DNA of 64,000 nt from Putridiphycobacter sp045107045 (GTDB lineage Bacteria; Bacteroidota; Bacteroidia; Flavobacteriales_D; Crocinitomicaceae), in assembly GCA_045107045.1 (NCBI GenBank), contig JBGCFR010000055.1, positions 5,806-69,805 of the forward strand. Direction: 5' to 3'. The notes beneath the pieces were generated by a model. The model had not been told where the DNA came from. It did no database searches and worked only from the letters and a program-made list of their open reading frames with translations. The position numbers were made by a program, and so were the translations under genes. Below, piece by piece: positions 25,522-34,476 of this stretch (positions are counted from its first letter, which is position 1; every line of letters starts with the position of its first letter).

Positions 25522-26790
25522 ATGTTAGAAATAACGAAAATAAGAGAGAATAAGGCAGCCATAATTGAGGCATTAAATGTTCGTAATATTGATGCTACTC
25601 ATGATATCAATAAGCTACTTGAGTTAGACACAGCCTGGCGCAATGCCAAGTCAGAATTAGAAACTTTAGCATCAGAATCTAACAAGATTGCTAAGGAGAT
25701 TGGAGAATTATTTAAATCTGGCAATAAAGAAGCCGCAATTGTTGCAAAAACTCGAGCATCTGAAACCAAAGCAAAAGAACCAGAACTAAAAGAAAAAGTT
25801 AGTAGATTGTTCGAGGAAATTACGAGTATCCTCTACCTTTTACCAAATATTCCAAATCCTATTGTTCCCAAAGGAAATGCTGATACTGATAATGTCATTG
25901 AATCTGAATATGGGACAATACCATCATTGCATGCTCAAGCAATACCACATTGGGAACTCGCCAAAAAATATAATATCATTGATTTTGAATTAGGTGTAAA
26001 AGTAACAGGGGCTGGTTTTCCGTTTTATATTGGTAAGGGAGCTCGTTTACAACGTTCTCTGATTAATTTCTTTCTCGACGAAGCAAGAGATGCTGGATAT
26101 AAAGAAGTAATTCCACCTTTTGTCGTAAATGAAGCTAGTGGAATAGGCACTGGACAGCTGCCAGATAAAGAAGGGCAGATGTATCATAGTCCTACAGATG
26201 ATCTTTATTTAATTCCTACAGGTGAAATTCCTTTGACTAATATTTTTCGTGACGTCATTGTGAAGGAAGAAGAGTTTCCGATTAAATTAACTGGATATAC
26301 GCCTTGCTTCAGAAGAGAAGCTGGTTCATATGGCAGTGATGTGCGAGGTTTGAATCGATTGCATCAATTCGATAAAGTAGAAATTGTGCGTGTAGAACAT
26401 CCTGATAGATCTTATGACGCTTTAAACGAGATGGTAAATTATGTTGAAGGCTTATTAAGAAAATTAGAATTACCATATCGCAAACTACGTTTATGTGGAG
26501 GAGATTTAGGATTTACGGCAGCTTTAACTTATGATTTAGAAGTTTATTCAGTTGCACAAGAAAAATGGTTAGAGGTTAGTTCAATCTCAAATTTTGAAAC
26601 CTATCAATCAAATCGTTTAAAATTAAGATATAAAAATAGCGAAAAGAAAAGTGTTTTAGCGCATACCTTAAACGGTAGTGCATTGGCATTGCCTCGTATC
26701 TTAGCCGCTATTTTGGAAAATAACCAAACAGAATCAGGGGTTAATATTCCAAAAATATTAGTACCTTATACAGGTTTTGAAAAAATATAA
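25522..26790 (+). CDS. serS: Seryl-tRNA synthetase
   Basis: Class IIa enzyme charging tRNA-Ser. 422 residues. N-terminal coiled-coil tRNA-binding arm (about 30-105), then the catalytic core: PTGEIPLTN, motif 2 CFRREAGSYGSDVRGLNRLHQF, motif 3 NGSALALPRILAAILENNQ. A lipoprotein gene follows after 3 bases. Confidence 0.96.
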   Translation: MLEITKIRENKAAIIEALNVRNIDATHDINKLLELDTAWRNAKSELETLASESNKIAKEIGELFKSGNKEAAIVAKTRASETKAKEPELKEKVSRLFEEITSILYLLPNIPNPIVPKGNADTDNVIESEYGTIPSLHAQAIPHWELAKKYNIIDFELGVKVTGAGFPFYIGKGARLQRSLINFFLDEARDAGYKEVIPPFVVNEASGIGTGQLPDKEGQMYHSPTDDLYLIPTGEIPLTNIFRDVIVKEEEFPIKLTGYTPCFRREAGSYGSDVRGLNRLHQFDKVEIVRVEHPDRSYDALNEMVNYVEGLLRKLELPYRKLRLCGGDLGFTAALTYDLEVYSVAQEKWLEVSSISNFETYQSNRLKLRYKNSEKKSVLAHTLNGSALALPRILAAILENNQTESGVNIPKILVPYTGFEKI

Positions 26791-26793
26791 AAG

Positions 26794-27342
26794 ATGAAAA
26801 GAATTGCAACCATATTATTTTTAGGCCTCATTTTTGCAGCCTGTAATCCTGAAAAGAAATATGCGTCAGAAATAGCTACAATTAAAACTTATGAAAAGTC
26901 ACTTGATAGTTTAGGAGAGGTATATTTGGCAGTTAAATTTGATAGTTTGATAATGATCCAAAAACAGGCTCAAGATTATGAAAAGAGTATCAAAACTTAT
27001 TATATGGCAGATACAATTTCGCAAGATTTAGCTAGTAAATTGCAGTATATAAAATCTGTCAGAAAATCATTGACCAACATTAATGTTAAGAAAGTGAGTA
27101 TTGGGAAAGAATTATTTGCTTTAAAAACCCAATTCGATAATTTAAAAACTGATATCATTGCAGGTGTATTTAGTGCGGAGCAAGTGACTAATTATATTGC
27201 AGAGGAAAAACAAGCCTATCAAGCATTAAGCTTAACTATTTCCACTTTAGTAAATAATGAAGCTAAACAATTGAAAGATTTTAAATACGCATACCCTACT
27301 GTTTCGGAGTATGTTGAAATAATAAAACCAAAAGAAGATTAA
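26794..27342 (+). CDS. Predicted lipoprotein with coiled coil, unknown function
   Basis: 182 residues. Lipobox FAAC at the end of a 16-residue signal peptide. The rest is helical with heptad-like spacing (for example KSLTNINVKKVSIGKELFALKTQFDNLKTD). No known family recognised. It lies between serS (3 bases upstream) and the TPR gene, whose likely ATT start overlaps this stop codon by 5 bases, suggesting co-translation. Confidence 0.7.
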   Translation: MKRIATILFLGLIFAACNPEKKYASEIATIKTYEKSLDSLGEVYLAVKFDSLIMIQKQAQDYEKSIKTYYMADTISQDLASKLQYIKSVRKSLTNINVKKVSIGKELFALKTQFDNLKTDIIAGVFSAEQVTNYIAEEKQAYQALSLTISTLVNNEAKQLKDFKYAYPTVSEYVEIIKPKED

Positions 27343-29167
27343 AAATAAAACAACCATATTAATACTTGTTTTTTGGATTGCTTTTCTTAGCCAATTTCAG
27401 TTGAGTTACGCACAACCATCAAATAATGATAACTCTAAATTAGCTGCCCATTATTATAATAAGGGAGAGTTTTCAAAAGCTGAGGAGTATTATGGTAAGC
27501 TATATAAAAAGTATAAAACAAAGCATTACTTTGAACGGTATTTTGATTGTTTAGTATTTCAGGATAAATTTAATGAGGCTGAGAAATCAGTTGAAAAGCA
27601 AATCAAATCGAACCAATATGAGCTAAGTTACAAGTTTAAGCTTGCTGAGGTCTATAAAAAAACGGATAGAGAGGAAGAAGCGGATCAATTATACCAAAAG
27701 TTAATTGATGATTTATCCCCTGTGCAAAGCCAAGTGCAATATCTTGGCAGATACTTTTCAGGAATTGGAGCTTATGATAATGCCTTAAAAACCTATGAAA
27801 AAGGGAAAAAGATAAATAAAAGTGGTTACCAATTTAATCTAGAAGTTGCTGAACTCTATGCTTTGATAAATAAACCTTTACAAATGATTGAGTCATACCT
27901 TGATCTTTTAGAATATAGTTCTGGTTACCTGAAATCGGTTCAATCTTACTTGACCAGACAAATTGAGTTTGATACTGATACTGAAAAAGTGGAAATCCTA
28001 AGACAAACATTATTAAAACGTGCTCAATCTAATCCAAGCAAAACATTTTACAATGAAATGTTGATATGGTATTATACGCAAAAAGAGGAATACACAGGAG
28101 CCATTATTCAAGCAAAAGCACTAGATAATAAATTAAAGACAAGGGGTAAGTATACTTTTGAAATAGGCGAGGTTTGTCAATCTAATAAGTCCTATAATAA
28201 AGCGATAGCTGCTTATGAATATGTCAAAGAATTTGGCGAGAATTCGCCCTTCTACGGTCTTGCATCTCAAAATTTATTAGAAGTAAGTTTTTTGCAGGTT
28301 ACTAAAGCAGGAACATTTGAGTCGTCAGAAGTACAATCAGTTGCAACTGAATTTGAATCTGAGATAAAAAGACTAGGTGTGAGTGGGAGCACGGTTATAA
28401 CCATGGAGCGGTTAGCCAAAATATATGCCTATTATTTAAACGATCATCAAAATGCAATTCGCGTTCTTAAGGAAGCGTTGGTAGTTGCCTCAACGCCATT
28501 AGATAGGGCAAGGGTAAAAGTGCTTTTAGGGGATGTGCTTGTGACGGCTAACAAAATATGGGATGCCTCTATTTTGTATATGCAGGTTGCTAATGATTTT
28601 GAGGATGATAAAGTAGGGCACGAAGCTAAGTATAAGAACGCTAAAGTGTTCTACTATGATGGCGAATTCGAGTATGCAAAGGCTCAATTAGATGTACTAA
28701 AGGCATCAACAACTAAGTTGATTGCTAATGATGCCATGCAATTGTCTTTGCTTTTGCAAGATAATTTGGGTATTGATACAACTGAAGCACCAGTGCAATT
28801 ATTTGCAAATGCAGATTTATTATTGCAACAGAATAAATTTTCCGAAGCCATTATGGTTTTGGATTCTATTCAAGAAAAATATCCTTTTCATAGTTTAGCT
28901 GACGAGATTTTATTTCAAAAAGGATTAATTTATAGCAAGCAGAATAAGTGGGAAGACGCTGTCATCTTTTTTGAGGAAGTAGCTAATACTTATTCTTTTG
29001 ATATTTTAGCAGATGACGCGATTTTTAAACTAGCAGAAATTTACGATTATCAATTAAATGATTCTGAAAAGGCAGCAGAAATGTATAAAAAGATCCTTTT
29101 TGAATTCTCAGGCAGTTTATTTACCGCTGTTTCTAGAGAAAGATACCGGGCCTTAAAAGTGATTTAA
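27338..29167 (+). CDS. Secreted TPR-repeat protein, probable ATT start
   Basis: 609 residues if started at ATT 27338. Many tetratricopeptide repeats cover most of the mature protein (KGEFSKAEEYYGKLYKK, FSEAIMVLDSIQEKYPF, KWEDAVIFFEEVANTY). A TTG start at 27401 gives a protein beginning SYAQPSN, which looks like the end of a signal peptide. The open frame upstream reads (I)KNKTTILILVFWIAFLSQ, a good signal peptide, and its first possible codon after the preceding stop region is ATT at 27338, overlapping the TAA of the lipoprotein gene. Role probably as a periplasmic scaffold; partners unknown. Confidence 0.75.
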   Translation: MKNKTTILILVFWIAFLSQFQLSYAQPSNNDNSKLAAHYYNKGEFSKAEEYYGKLYKKYKTKHYFERYFDCLVFQDKFNEAEKSVEKQIKSNQYELSYKFKLAEVYKKTDREEEADQLYQKLIDDLSPVQSQVQYLGRYFSGIGAYDNALKTYEKGKKINKSGYQFNLEVAELYALINKPLQMIESYLDLLEYSSGYLKSVQSYLTRQIEFDTDTEKVEILRQTLLKRAQSNPSKTFYNEMLIWYYTQKEEYTGAIIQAKALDNKLKTRGKYTFEIGEVCQSNKSYNKAIAAYEYVKEFGENSPFYGLASQNLLEVSFLQVTKAGTFESSEVQSVATEFESEIKRLGVSGSTVITMERLAKIYAYYLNDHQNAIRVLKEALVVASTPLDRARVKVLLGDVLVTANKIWDASILYMQVANDFEDDKVGHEAKYKNAKVFYYDGEFEYAKAQLDVLKASTTKLIANDAMQLSLLLQDNLGIDTTEAPVQLFANADLLLQQNKFSEAIMVLDSIQEKYPFHSLADEILFQKGLIYSKQNKWEDAVIFFEEVANTYSFDILADDAIFKLAEIYDYQLNDSEKAAEMYKKILFEFSGSLFTAVSRERYRALKVI

Positions 29168-29171
29168 AATT

Positions 29172-29492
29172 ATGAATATTATTTATAACGTAACAGTTAG
29201 TATCGATCATGACGTACATGATGATTGGTTAGATTGGATGAAAAACAGCCATATACCTGATGTTTTAGATACAGGATTCTTTTTGGAAGCTAAATTGTCT
29301 AAAATCCTTGCAGAGGAATCTGGAGGTCTTTCATATTCAATACAATATTTATGTGAAAGTGAATCTAAACTTAAAGAGTATCAGAATGCTCACGCCACTG
29401 GTTTGCAACAAGCTCATAATTCTAGGTATACTGGAAAATTTGCTGCCTTCAGGACTTTGTTGAGGGTTGAAAAAAGTTTTATTCCGAAGTAA
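29172..29492 (+). CDS. DUF4286 family protein
   Basis: 106 residues, cytosolic. The N-terminus MNIIYNVTVSIDHDVHDDWL.W and the FAAFRTLLRVEK end are typical of DUF4286, a ferredoxin-fold-like small family found almost only in Bacteroidota next to rsmA and TPR genes. Function unknown. Spaced 4 bases on each side, so it belongs to the serS-to-rsmA run. Confidence 0.8.
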   Translation: MNIIYNVTVSIDHDVHDDWLDWMKNSHIPDVLDTGFFLEAKLSKILAEESGGLSYSIQYLCESESKLKEYQNAHATGLQQAHNSRYTGKFAAFRTLLRVEKSFIPK

Positions 29493-29495
29493 TAA

Positions 29496-30275
29496 ATGTA
29501 CGTAAAGCCAAAAAAGCATTTAGGTCAGCATTTCTTGAAAGACACTTCAGTCTGTCAAAAAATGGTTGGCGCTGTGCCAAAATTTGATTCTCAGGTTTCG
29601 GTATTAGAAGTTGGGCCAGGTACAGGAGCGCTTACTCAGTTTTTATTGAAAAGGACTGACTTTGATGTGCAAGTTATTGAACTCGACGAGGAATCGGTTA
29701 AGTATTTAGAAATTCATTTTAATCAACTTGAAGGTAAAATACATTATCTCGATTTTTTAAAAACGGATTTGCCACTATTAATGGGTAAGGACCCATTTTT
29801 GGTTCTTGGTAATTTTCCGTATAATATTTCATCACAAATATTATTTAAAGTTTTAGATCATAAAGAACAAATACCAATAGTAGTTGGTATGTTTCAAAAA
29901 GAAGTTGCAGAACGCATAGCAAAACCGCCTGGTTCTAAACAGTATGGTATTATTAGTGTATTATTGCAAGCCTTTTATGATATTGAGTACTTGTTTACTG
30001 TAAATGAAGATGTATTTGATCCACCACCAAAAGTTAAATCGGGTGTTATTAAGCTCACCAGGAATAATGTGAAAAGTTTGAAATGTGACGAAAAACTTTT
30101 TAAAAGAGTTGTTAAAACTGCATTTCAACAAAGGCGTAAAACGATTAGAAATTCAATTAAATCTTTGTTGCATGAAAAGGTGGACAAAAGTTTGCCAATT
30201 TTTTCCGAGCGGCCTGAACAATTATCTGTTAATGAATTTGTAGAATTAACCCTCTTGTTGATGGTTACAGATTAG
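29496..30275 (+). CDS. rsmA: 16S rRNA dimethyladenosine transferase RsmA
   Basis: Dimethylates two adjacent adenosines in helix 45 of 16S rRNA (KsgA). 259 residues. Seen: KKHLGQHFLKD, SAM motif I EVGPGTGALTQ, catalytic NFPYNISS, and the C-terminal PPPKVKSGVIKL with FQQRRKTIRNSIK. All complete. Confidence 0.96.
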   Translation: MYVKPKKHLGQHFLKDTSVCQKMVGAVPKFDSQVSVLEVGPGTGALTQFLLKRTDFDVQVIELDEESVKYLEIHFNQLEGKIHYLDFLKTDLPLLMGKDPFLVLGNFPYNISSQILFKVLDHKEQIPIVVGMFQKEVAERIAKPPGSKQYGIISVLLQAFYDIEYLFTVNEDVFDPPPKVKSGVIKLTRNNVKSLKCDEKLFKRVVKTAFQQRRKTIRNSIKSLLHEKVDKSLPIFSERPEQLSVNEFVELTLLLMVTD

Positions 30276-30286
30276 TTTTTTTTTTA

Positions 30287-30294
30287 TACATTTG
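30287..30294 (+). promoter_or_regulatory. Candidate -7 box for the barrel pair
   Basis: TACATTTG lies 12 bases before the ATG at 30307. It supports that ATG over the TTG at 30292, which overlaps the box. Confidence 0.4.
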
Positions 30295-30306
30295 ATTTCA
30301 ATTTTG

Positions 30307-31254
30307 ATGGAAAAAGCTGTAAAAAGTATGTTTAAAATTTTTGCATTGTTCCTTGTACTATTGGTGTCTGGCATTCAGGGTAATGCTCAGACATGGAAAT
30401 ACATGAGACAGGAATTTCAATTTGGCCTTGGTGCTTCAAGTTTTTTTGGAGAATTAGGTGGTGCAAAAGGAGATGCTAAACATGATACTAGAGATATAAG
30501 ATTTTCAGCAACTAGACCAGCTATTAGTTTAGGGTATAAGTATATGTTGATACCTGCCGTATCGATAAAGGCAGCCTTTAATTCAGCTATCTTGTCAGGA
30601 GATGATGCTTCAACAAAAAATTTGGTTAGACAGAATAGGAATTTAAGTTTTAAAGCACCAGTCTGGGGAGCAGATCTTATGGTTGAAGTGTATCCATTTT
30701 CTGAACAGATTACTCGTCGATATAAAATACGTGGTGTTGGCGGAAAAAGCTCTTTTTCTGTTTCACCATATGTTAGTGTAGGAATAGGAGTTGTAGGTTT
30801 TCAACCAAAAGCAAAGCTAAATGGTGAATGGTTTAAATTACAACCTCTTGGAACCGAAGGGCAAGGCTTAGGAGGAAGACCGGATAAATATAAAAGATAT
30901 ACTTATACAATACCTTTAGCAATTGGAGCAAAATATTTAATTGATCGAAACTGGAGCGTTGGTTTTGAATTGTCAGTGAGATACACGGGGAGTGACTATA
31001 TTGATGATGTTAGTACATCTTATTATTCAAATGATGAGATTGTTGCAGCTTATGGTTCGGAAGCGGGTCAATTAGCAGATCGAGGTTTAGGCCTAGACCC
31101 TACAAGTAAAGAAACTGGTGTAATCAACCTTCCTGGAGGAGGTAAAAACTATTTGCAAAGAGGTGATCCAAATTGGAATGACGCATATTCTTATGCAATA
31201 TTTTCAGTTCACTACCGTATTAGAAAAGGAACAAAATATATTCCTAAATTCTAA
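30307..31254 (+). CDS. Outer-membrane barrel protein (DUF6089-like), copy 1
   Basis: 315 residues from the ATG at 30307. A signal peptide ends GIQGNAQ. The mature protein starts with QEFQFGLGASSFFGELGG, then repeated amphipathic strands; SVRYTGSDYIDDVSTSYY is shared in pattern with the next gene (GIRKTFTDYMDDVSGNYV). These features match the DUF6089 barrel family of Bacteroidota, function unknown. It ends 5 bases before its paralogue. Confidence 0.7.
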   Translation: MEKAVKSMFKIFALFLVLLVSGIQGNAQTWKYMRQEFQFGLGASSFFGELGGAKGDAKHDTRDIRFSATRPAISLGYKYMLIPAVSIKAAFNSAILSGDDASTKNLVRQNRNLSFKAPVWGADLMVEVYPFSEQITRRYKIRGVGGKSSFSVSPYVSVGIGVVGFQPKAKLNGEWFKLQPLGTEGQGLGGRPDKYKRYTYTIPLAIGAKYLIDRNWSVGFELSVRYTGSDYIDDVSTSYYSNDEIVAAYGSEAGQLADRGLGLDPTSKETGVINLPGGGKNYLQRGDPNWNDAYSYAIFSVHYRIRKGTKYIPKF

Positions 31255-31259
31255 ATCGA

Positions 31260-32099
31260 ATGTACAACGTGAAATATCGTATTATTTTTATTTTTTTACT
31301 TTGTTTTAGCTTGAGTTTGAAAGCGCAATCTGATAATTTCAAAAAAGCTTTTGAAATTGGTGTATTTGGAGGTGGAGGTTATTATATTGGCGATCTTAAC
31401 CCAACCACACATTTTGTTTATAGTAAGCCAGCATTTGGTGGCATTATTCGTTACAATTTATCGAAACGACATTCATTTAGAATCACTGGAACCTATGGAG
31501 AGGTGTATGCAAATGACGCAAACTCTTCTGATCCCTGGCAGGTCAATCGGAATTTAAATTTTCAGTCAAAATTGTTTGAGGTTGCTGCGGGTTTTGAGAT
31601 TTGTTTGCTGCGCTACGCTATTAATGATATGAAATATAGATTTACACCTTATTTTTTTTACGAAGTAGCTTGGTTGAAAATGAATCCTATGACTACAAAT
31701 TCAAATGGTAACGAGGCTTTGTTAAATGATTTTGGTACAGAAGGACAAGGGACAGAGCTCTCTAGCCAGCGAAATTACTTCCGAAATCAATTTACAGTAC
31801 CTCTAGGTATAGGAATTAAATTCAATATTGTTCGTCGTATTGCTATTTCACTTGAATACGGTATTAGAAAAACATTTACTGATTATATGGATGATGTTTC
31901 AGGTAACTATGTTGATTTAGCAAGTGTTACAAATTCATTAACCGCTATTGAACTTGCAGACCCTTCTTTAAATAATATTAGCTCTTTACCCGGTACCAAT
32001 AGAGGAAATGCTAACAATAAAGATTGGTATGCTTTTTATGGTGCAATGCTCACTATTAAGCCATGGAAATATAACGTTTGTAGTATGTTTCAACAATAA
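31260..32099 (+). CDS. Outer-membrane barrel protein (DUF6089-like), copy 2
   Basis: 279 residues. Signal peptide about 1-22 (LSLKAQ). Seen: GVFGGGGYYIGDLNPTTHF, the typical DUF6089 start, and TDYMDDVSGNYVD near residue 215. Related to the gene directly before it, so this is a tandem pair that has diverged strongly. Convergent with the DUF420 gene, 12 bases apart. Confidence 0.72.
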   Translation: MYNVKYRIIFIFLLCFSLSLKAQSDNFKKAFEIGVFGGGGYYIGDLNPTTHFVYSKPAFGGIIRYNLSKRHSFRITGTYGEVYANDANSSDPWQVNRNLNFQSKLFEVAAGFEICLLRYAINDMKYRFTPYFFYEVAWLKMNPMTTNSNGNEALLNDFGTEGQGTELSSQRNYFRNQFTVPLGIGIKFNIVRRIAISLEYGIRKTFTDYMDDVSGNYVDLASVTNSLTAIELADPSLNNISSLPGTNRGNANNKDWYAFYGAMLTIKPWKYNVCSMFQQ

Positions 32100-32111
32100 A
32101 GGTTACTCATA

Positions 32112-32705
32112 TTAATAGTATGGTGAGATTAGAAGATAGACAACTACACCTGTAACAGCCACATAGAGCCACAGTGGAAATGTATATCTTGCTATTTTTT
32201 TATGTCGCTCAAAGTTTCCCGCCCATGCTCGCAAATAAGTAAATAGTACAAACGGAATAACTACTATGCTTAATATAATATGTGTAAAAAGAATAAAGTA
32301 GTAAATATAGGCTGCCGCACCTAATGTATTTCGTTCATCATCACTTAGACTCCCATCTTTATCAAAATCGCCATATAATGTGCTGTCAGATGTAATATGA
32401 TAGACAATGTATCCGATTAGAAATAAAACAGACCCAAGGATGGCAACTTTAATTAATCGTTCATGTAACTGTCTGTTACTATTCTTAATGGCAACTATTG
32501 CTAAGACTAATAATATAGCTACAATGCCATTTATTGAAGCGTAAATTGGAGGCAAAAAGGTTAAATCGTATCCTTCAATTTTAACTCCAAAAAGGAAAGC
32601 GACAACAATTGGAATGACAATTGACAAGCTTATTGCTAAAAATTTGTATTTTTTTTCTAAGTCAATTGGTTTTGAAAGAGAATCAGGATTATTTTTTACT
32701 TGCAT
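32112..32705 (-). CDS. DUF420 membrane protein of the oxidase cluster
   Basis: 197 residues, five predicted membrane helices. The family occurs next to cytochrome c oxidase and SCO genes and is thought to help haem-copper oxidase function; GYIVYHITSD, ILFTHIILSIVVIPFVL and HKKIARYTFPLWLYVAVTG are typical, with conserved histidines in helices. Last gene of the oxidase block; its start overlaps the end of the SCO gene by 17 bases. Confidence 0.82.
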   Translation of the reverse strand: MQVKNNPDSLSKPIDLEKKYKFLAISLSIVIPIVVAFLFGVKIEGYDLTFLPPIYASINGIVAILLVLAIVAIKNSNRQLHERLIKVAILGSVLFLIGYIVYHITSDSTLYGDFDKDGSLSDDERNTLGAAAYIYYFILFTHIILSIVVIPFVLFTYLRAWAGNFERHKKIARYTFPLWLYVAVTGVVVYLLISPYY

Positions 32706-33369
32706 ACTCTGTTGATAATAGTAATCGAATGTCTTCTTCTAATTGGTTTACAGCTGCCGTGTCAGTGCCCTCATACATTCCTCTTATGTGACCTAGCCTA
32801 TCAATTAAAACGAAATGCTCAGAATGTAAGAAACCACCTTCGGCTTCTCTGTCAATATCTGCATTAATCAGGTACTCATCCTTACCAATATCATACGTAT
32901 ATTCTGAAGAACCTCTTAGAAAAAACCAATTATCTCTTGTTTCGATTTGATGAAGTTTAATATATTCGTTTAATCTTTCAAGTGTGTCACGCTCAGGATC
33001 AATGGTGTGAGAAAGAATAATCAATTCTTCAATATCTTTTGTGCTATTGTGAAATCTTTTTAAATTTTCGGTCATTATGGGGCATATTGAAGGACAATGA
33101 CTGAAAAAAAAGTCAACAACATAAATTTTTCCTTCTACTGTTTCGTTGTTTATAGGTGTGCCAAGATGTGATGTGAAATAGAAGTTGCCAATTGTATGAT
33201 AAATGGTGTCAGCAGTGAGTGTGCCATTAACTTCGTTTAATTCAATATCTCTGAATCCTAAATGTGGCAGTGTTTTTTGATGGCCATTTGATGTATCTGA
33301 CGAACAGCTTTGAAAGGTAATTGCTACAATTACAAATAGCGAGTAAATATACTTAGCGTCGATTTTCAT
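32689..33369 (-). CDS. SCO1/SenC family protein, complete copper site
   Basis: 226 residues from the ATG at 33369 (a TTG directly before is possible). An N-terminal segment ending in the lipobox-like TFQSC suggests a lipoprotein. The thioredoxin fold carries CPSIC in FSHCPSICPIM and the distal histidine in FLHSEHFVLIDR. Expected to insert copper into the CuA site of the oxidase. Overlaps the upstream SCO-like gene by 17 bases and the downstream DUF420 gene by 17. Confidence 0.87.
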   Translation of the reverse strand: MKIDAKYIYSLFVIVAITFQSCSSDTSNGHQKTLPHLGFRDIELNEVNGTLTADTIYHTIGNFYFTSHLGTPINNETVEGKIYVVDFFFSHCPSICPIMTENLKRFHNSTKDIEELIILSHTIDPERDTLERLNEYIKLHQIETRDNWFFLRGSSEYTYDIGKDEYLINADIDREAEGGFLHSEHFVLIDRLGHIRGMYEGTDTAAVNQLEEDIRLLLSTEYASKK

Positions 33370-34063
33370 CAAATTCTACTTTTTTCAATATTTTTAATAG
33401 ATCGAAGAAATTACGGATATCTGAATCCCTTTTTGCGCCAGTAAAGCCTCGTATGTGTTTTTTACGATCAACCAACAGTAAGGAGTTTACAAAAGCATAA
33501 CGCCCGATCTCATAATTTGATTCGGTGGCAGGTAATTTCATAAAGTTCGACCCATTATAATCGAATGAAAATATTTGTCTTGGATCTCCTATTAATACTT
33601 GCCAGATACTGGTGTCTTGACCAATCACTGAAAGTGCTTCTTTTAATTTAGAGGATGGATTACTTATAGAATTACCATTTTCATCTGTTAGAATAGAATA
33701 AAACTTTACATTATTGTAATTGTCTTTATTCTTTTTTACTTTTTCGTAAAATAATTCATTGAAATGATAGAAATATAAGCCGCAAGTATCAGGACATCCA
33801 TTTTGAACGGTGGAGAAAATCAAAAATTGATTTACAGTAGTTTGTTCATCCACAATCTGCCCAGTTGTCGTTTTAAAGCTAAAGGCAGGAATTTTATAAG
33901 GAATAGTATCAAATTCACCATCAGTCCTTTTCACCATTTCTTGATGGCCCAAGTATGGCAGTTCAATGAACTTATTATTGAGAGTTTTAGCGAAGAAATA
34001 AATTAATAAGCCCGGACCAAAAAGTACGAGAATCATTAATCCTAGTCTCTTAAGTCCGGGCAT
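33353..34063 (-). CDS. Divergent SCO-like protein lacking the distal histidine
   Basis: 236 residues, one N-terminal membrane helix (about 7-25). It begins like the neighbour SCO proteins (ELPYLGHQE) and has CPDTC in the place of CxxxC, but the conserved distal histidine before the LLLVDRKKHIRGF strand is replaced by a Phe/Ala region (YAFVNSLLLVD). Copper binding as in SCO1 is therefore doubtful; a thiol-redox role is an alternative. Located between oxidase subunit IV and a complete SCO gene. Confidence 0.75.
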   Translation of the reverse strand: MPGLKRLGLMILVLFGPGLLIYFFAKTLNNKFIELPYLGHQEMVKRTDGEFDTIPYKIPAFSFKTTTGQIVDEQTTVNQFLIFSTVQNGCPDTCGLYFYHFNELFYEKVKKNKDNYNNVKFYSILTDENGNSISNPSSKLKEALSVIGQDTSIWQVLIGDPRQIFSFDYNGSNFMKLPATESNYEIGRYAFVNSLLLVDRKKHIRGFTGAKRDSDIRNFFDLLKILKKVEFDENRR

Positions 34064-34080
34064 AAATTAAATATTATGTT

Positions 34081-34458
34081 TTATGTTCGAAATGTATTCC
34101 AAATATCTGCAAGCGCTGACGCTTCGTAAGATAAGTGAAAAATCAAATACAATATGAAAATAATGTATGGTGCCAAAATCATGTATTTAAAAGCTCTTCT
34201 TTCGTCTCCTAAATGCATGAATATCATCACAATATATCCAGCCTTAACTAGCGTTAGAATAATGTAAGACCACTTGATGATTGACCAAGTAAGCCCGCTA
34301 ACATGTTGTTTTGGCCAGGTAATTCCTACGCCTACTTCTAGTATTGTAATAATAGAAAGTATTGCAGTTACTACCCAAATCTTTTTTCTTATTTTTTTTC
34401 CGTCTTCTTCGCTATGGTGTCCATCCAAAGAATATTCGATAATGTCGTCTCTAACCAT
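34081..34458 (-). CDS. Cytochrome c oxidase subunit IV-type protein
   Basis: 125 residues with three membrane helices. KAGYIVMIFMHLGDERRAFKYMILAP is the typical second helix of the prokaryotic subunit IV (COX4_pro). Structural subunit of a haem-copper oxidase in the inner membrane. It lies 18 bases after subunit III. Confidence 0.85.
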   Translation of the reverse strand: MVRDDIIEYSLDGHHSEEDGKKIRKKIWVVTAILSIITILEVGVGITWPKQHVSGLTWSIIKWSYIILTLVKAGYIVMIFMHLGDERRAFKYMILAPYIIFILYLIFHLSYEASALADIWNTFRT

Positions 34459-34476
34459 TTTGTAATATGTTAAAAG

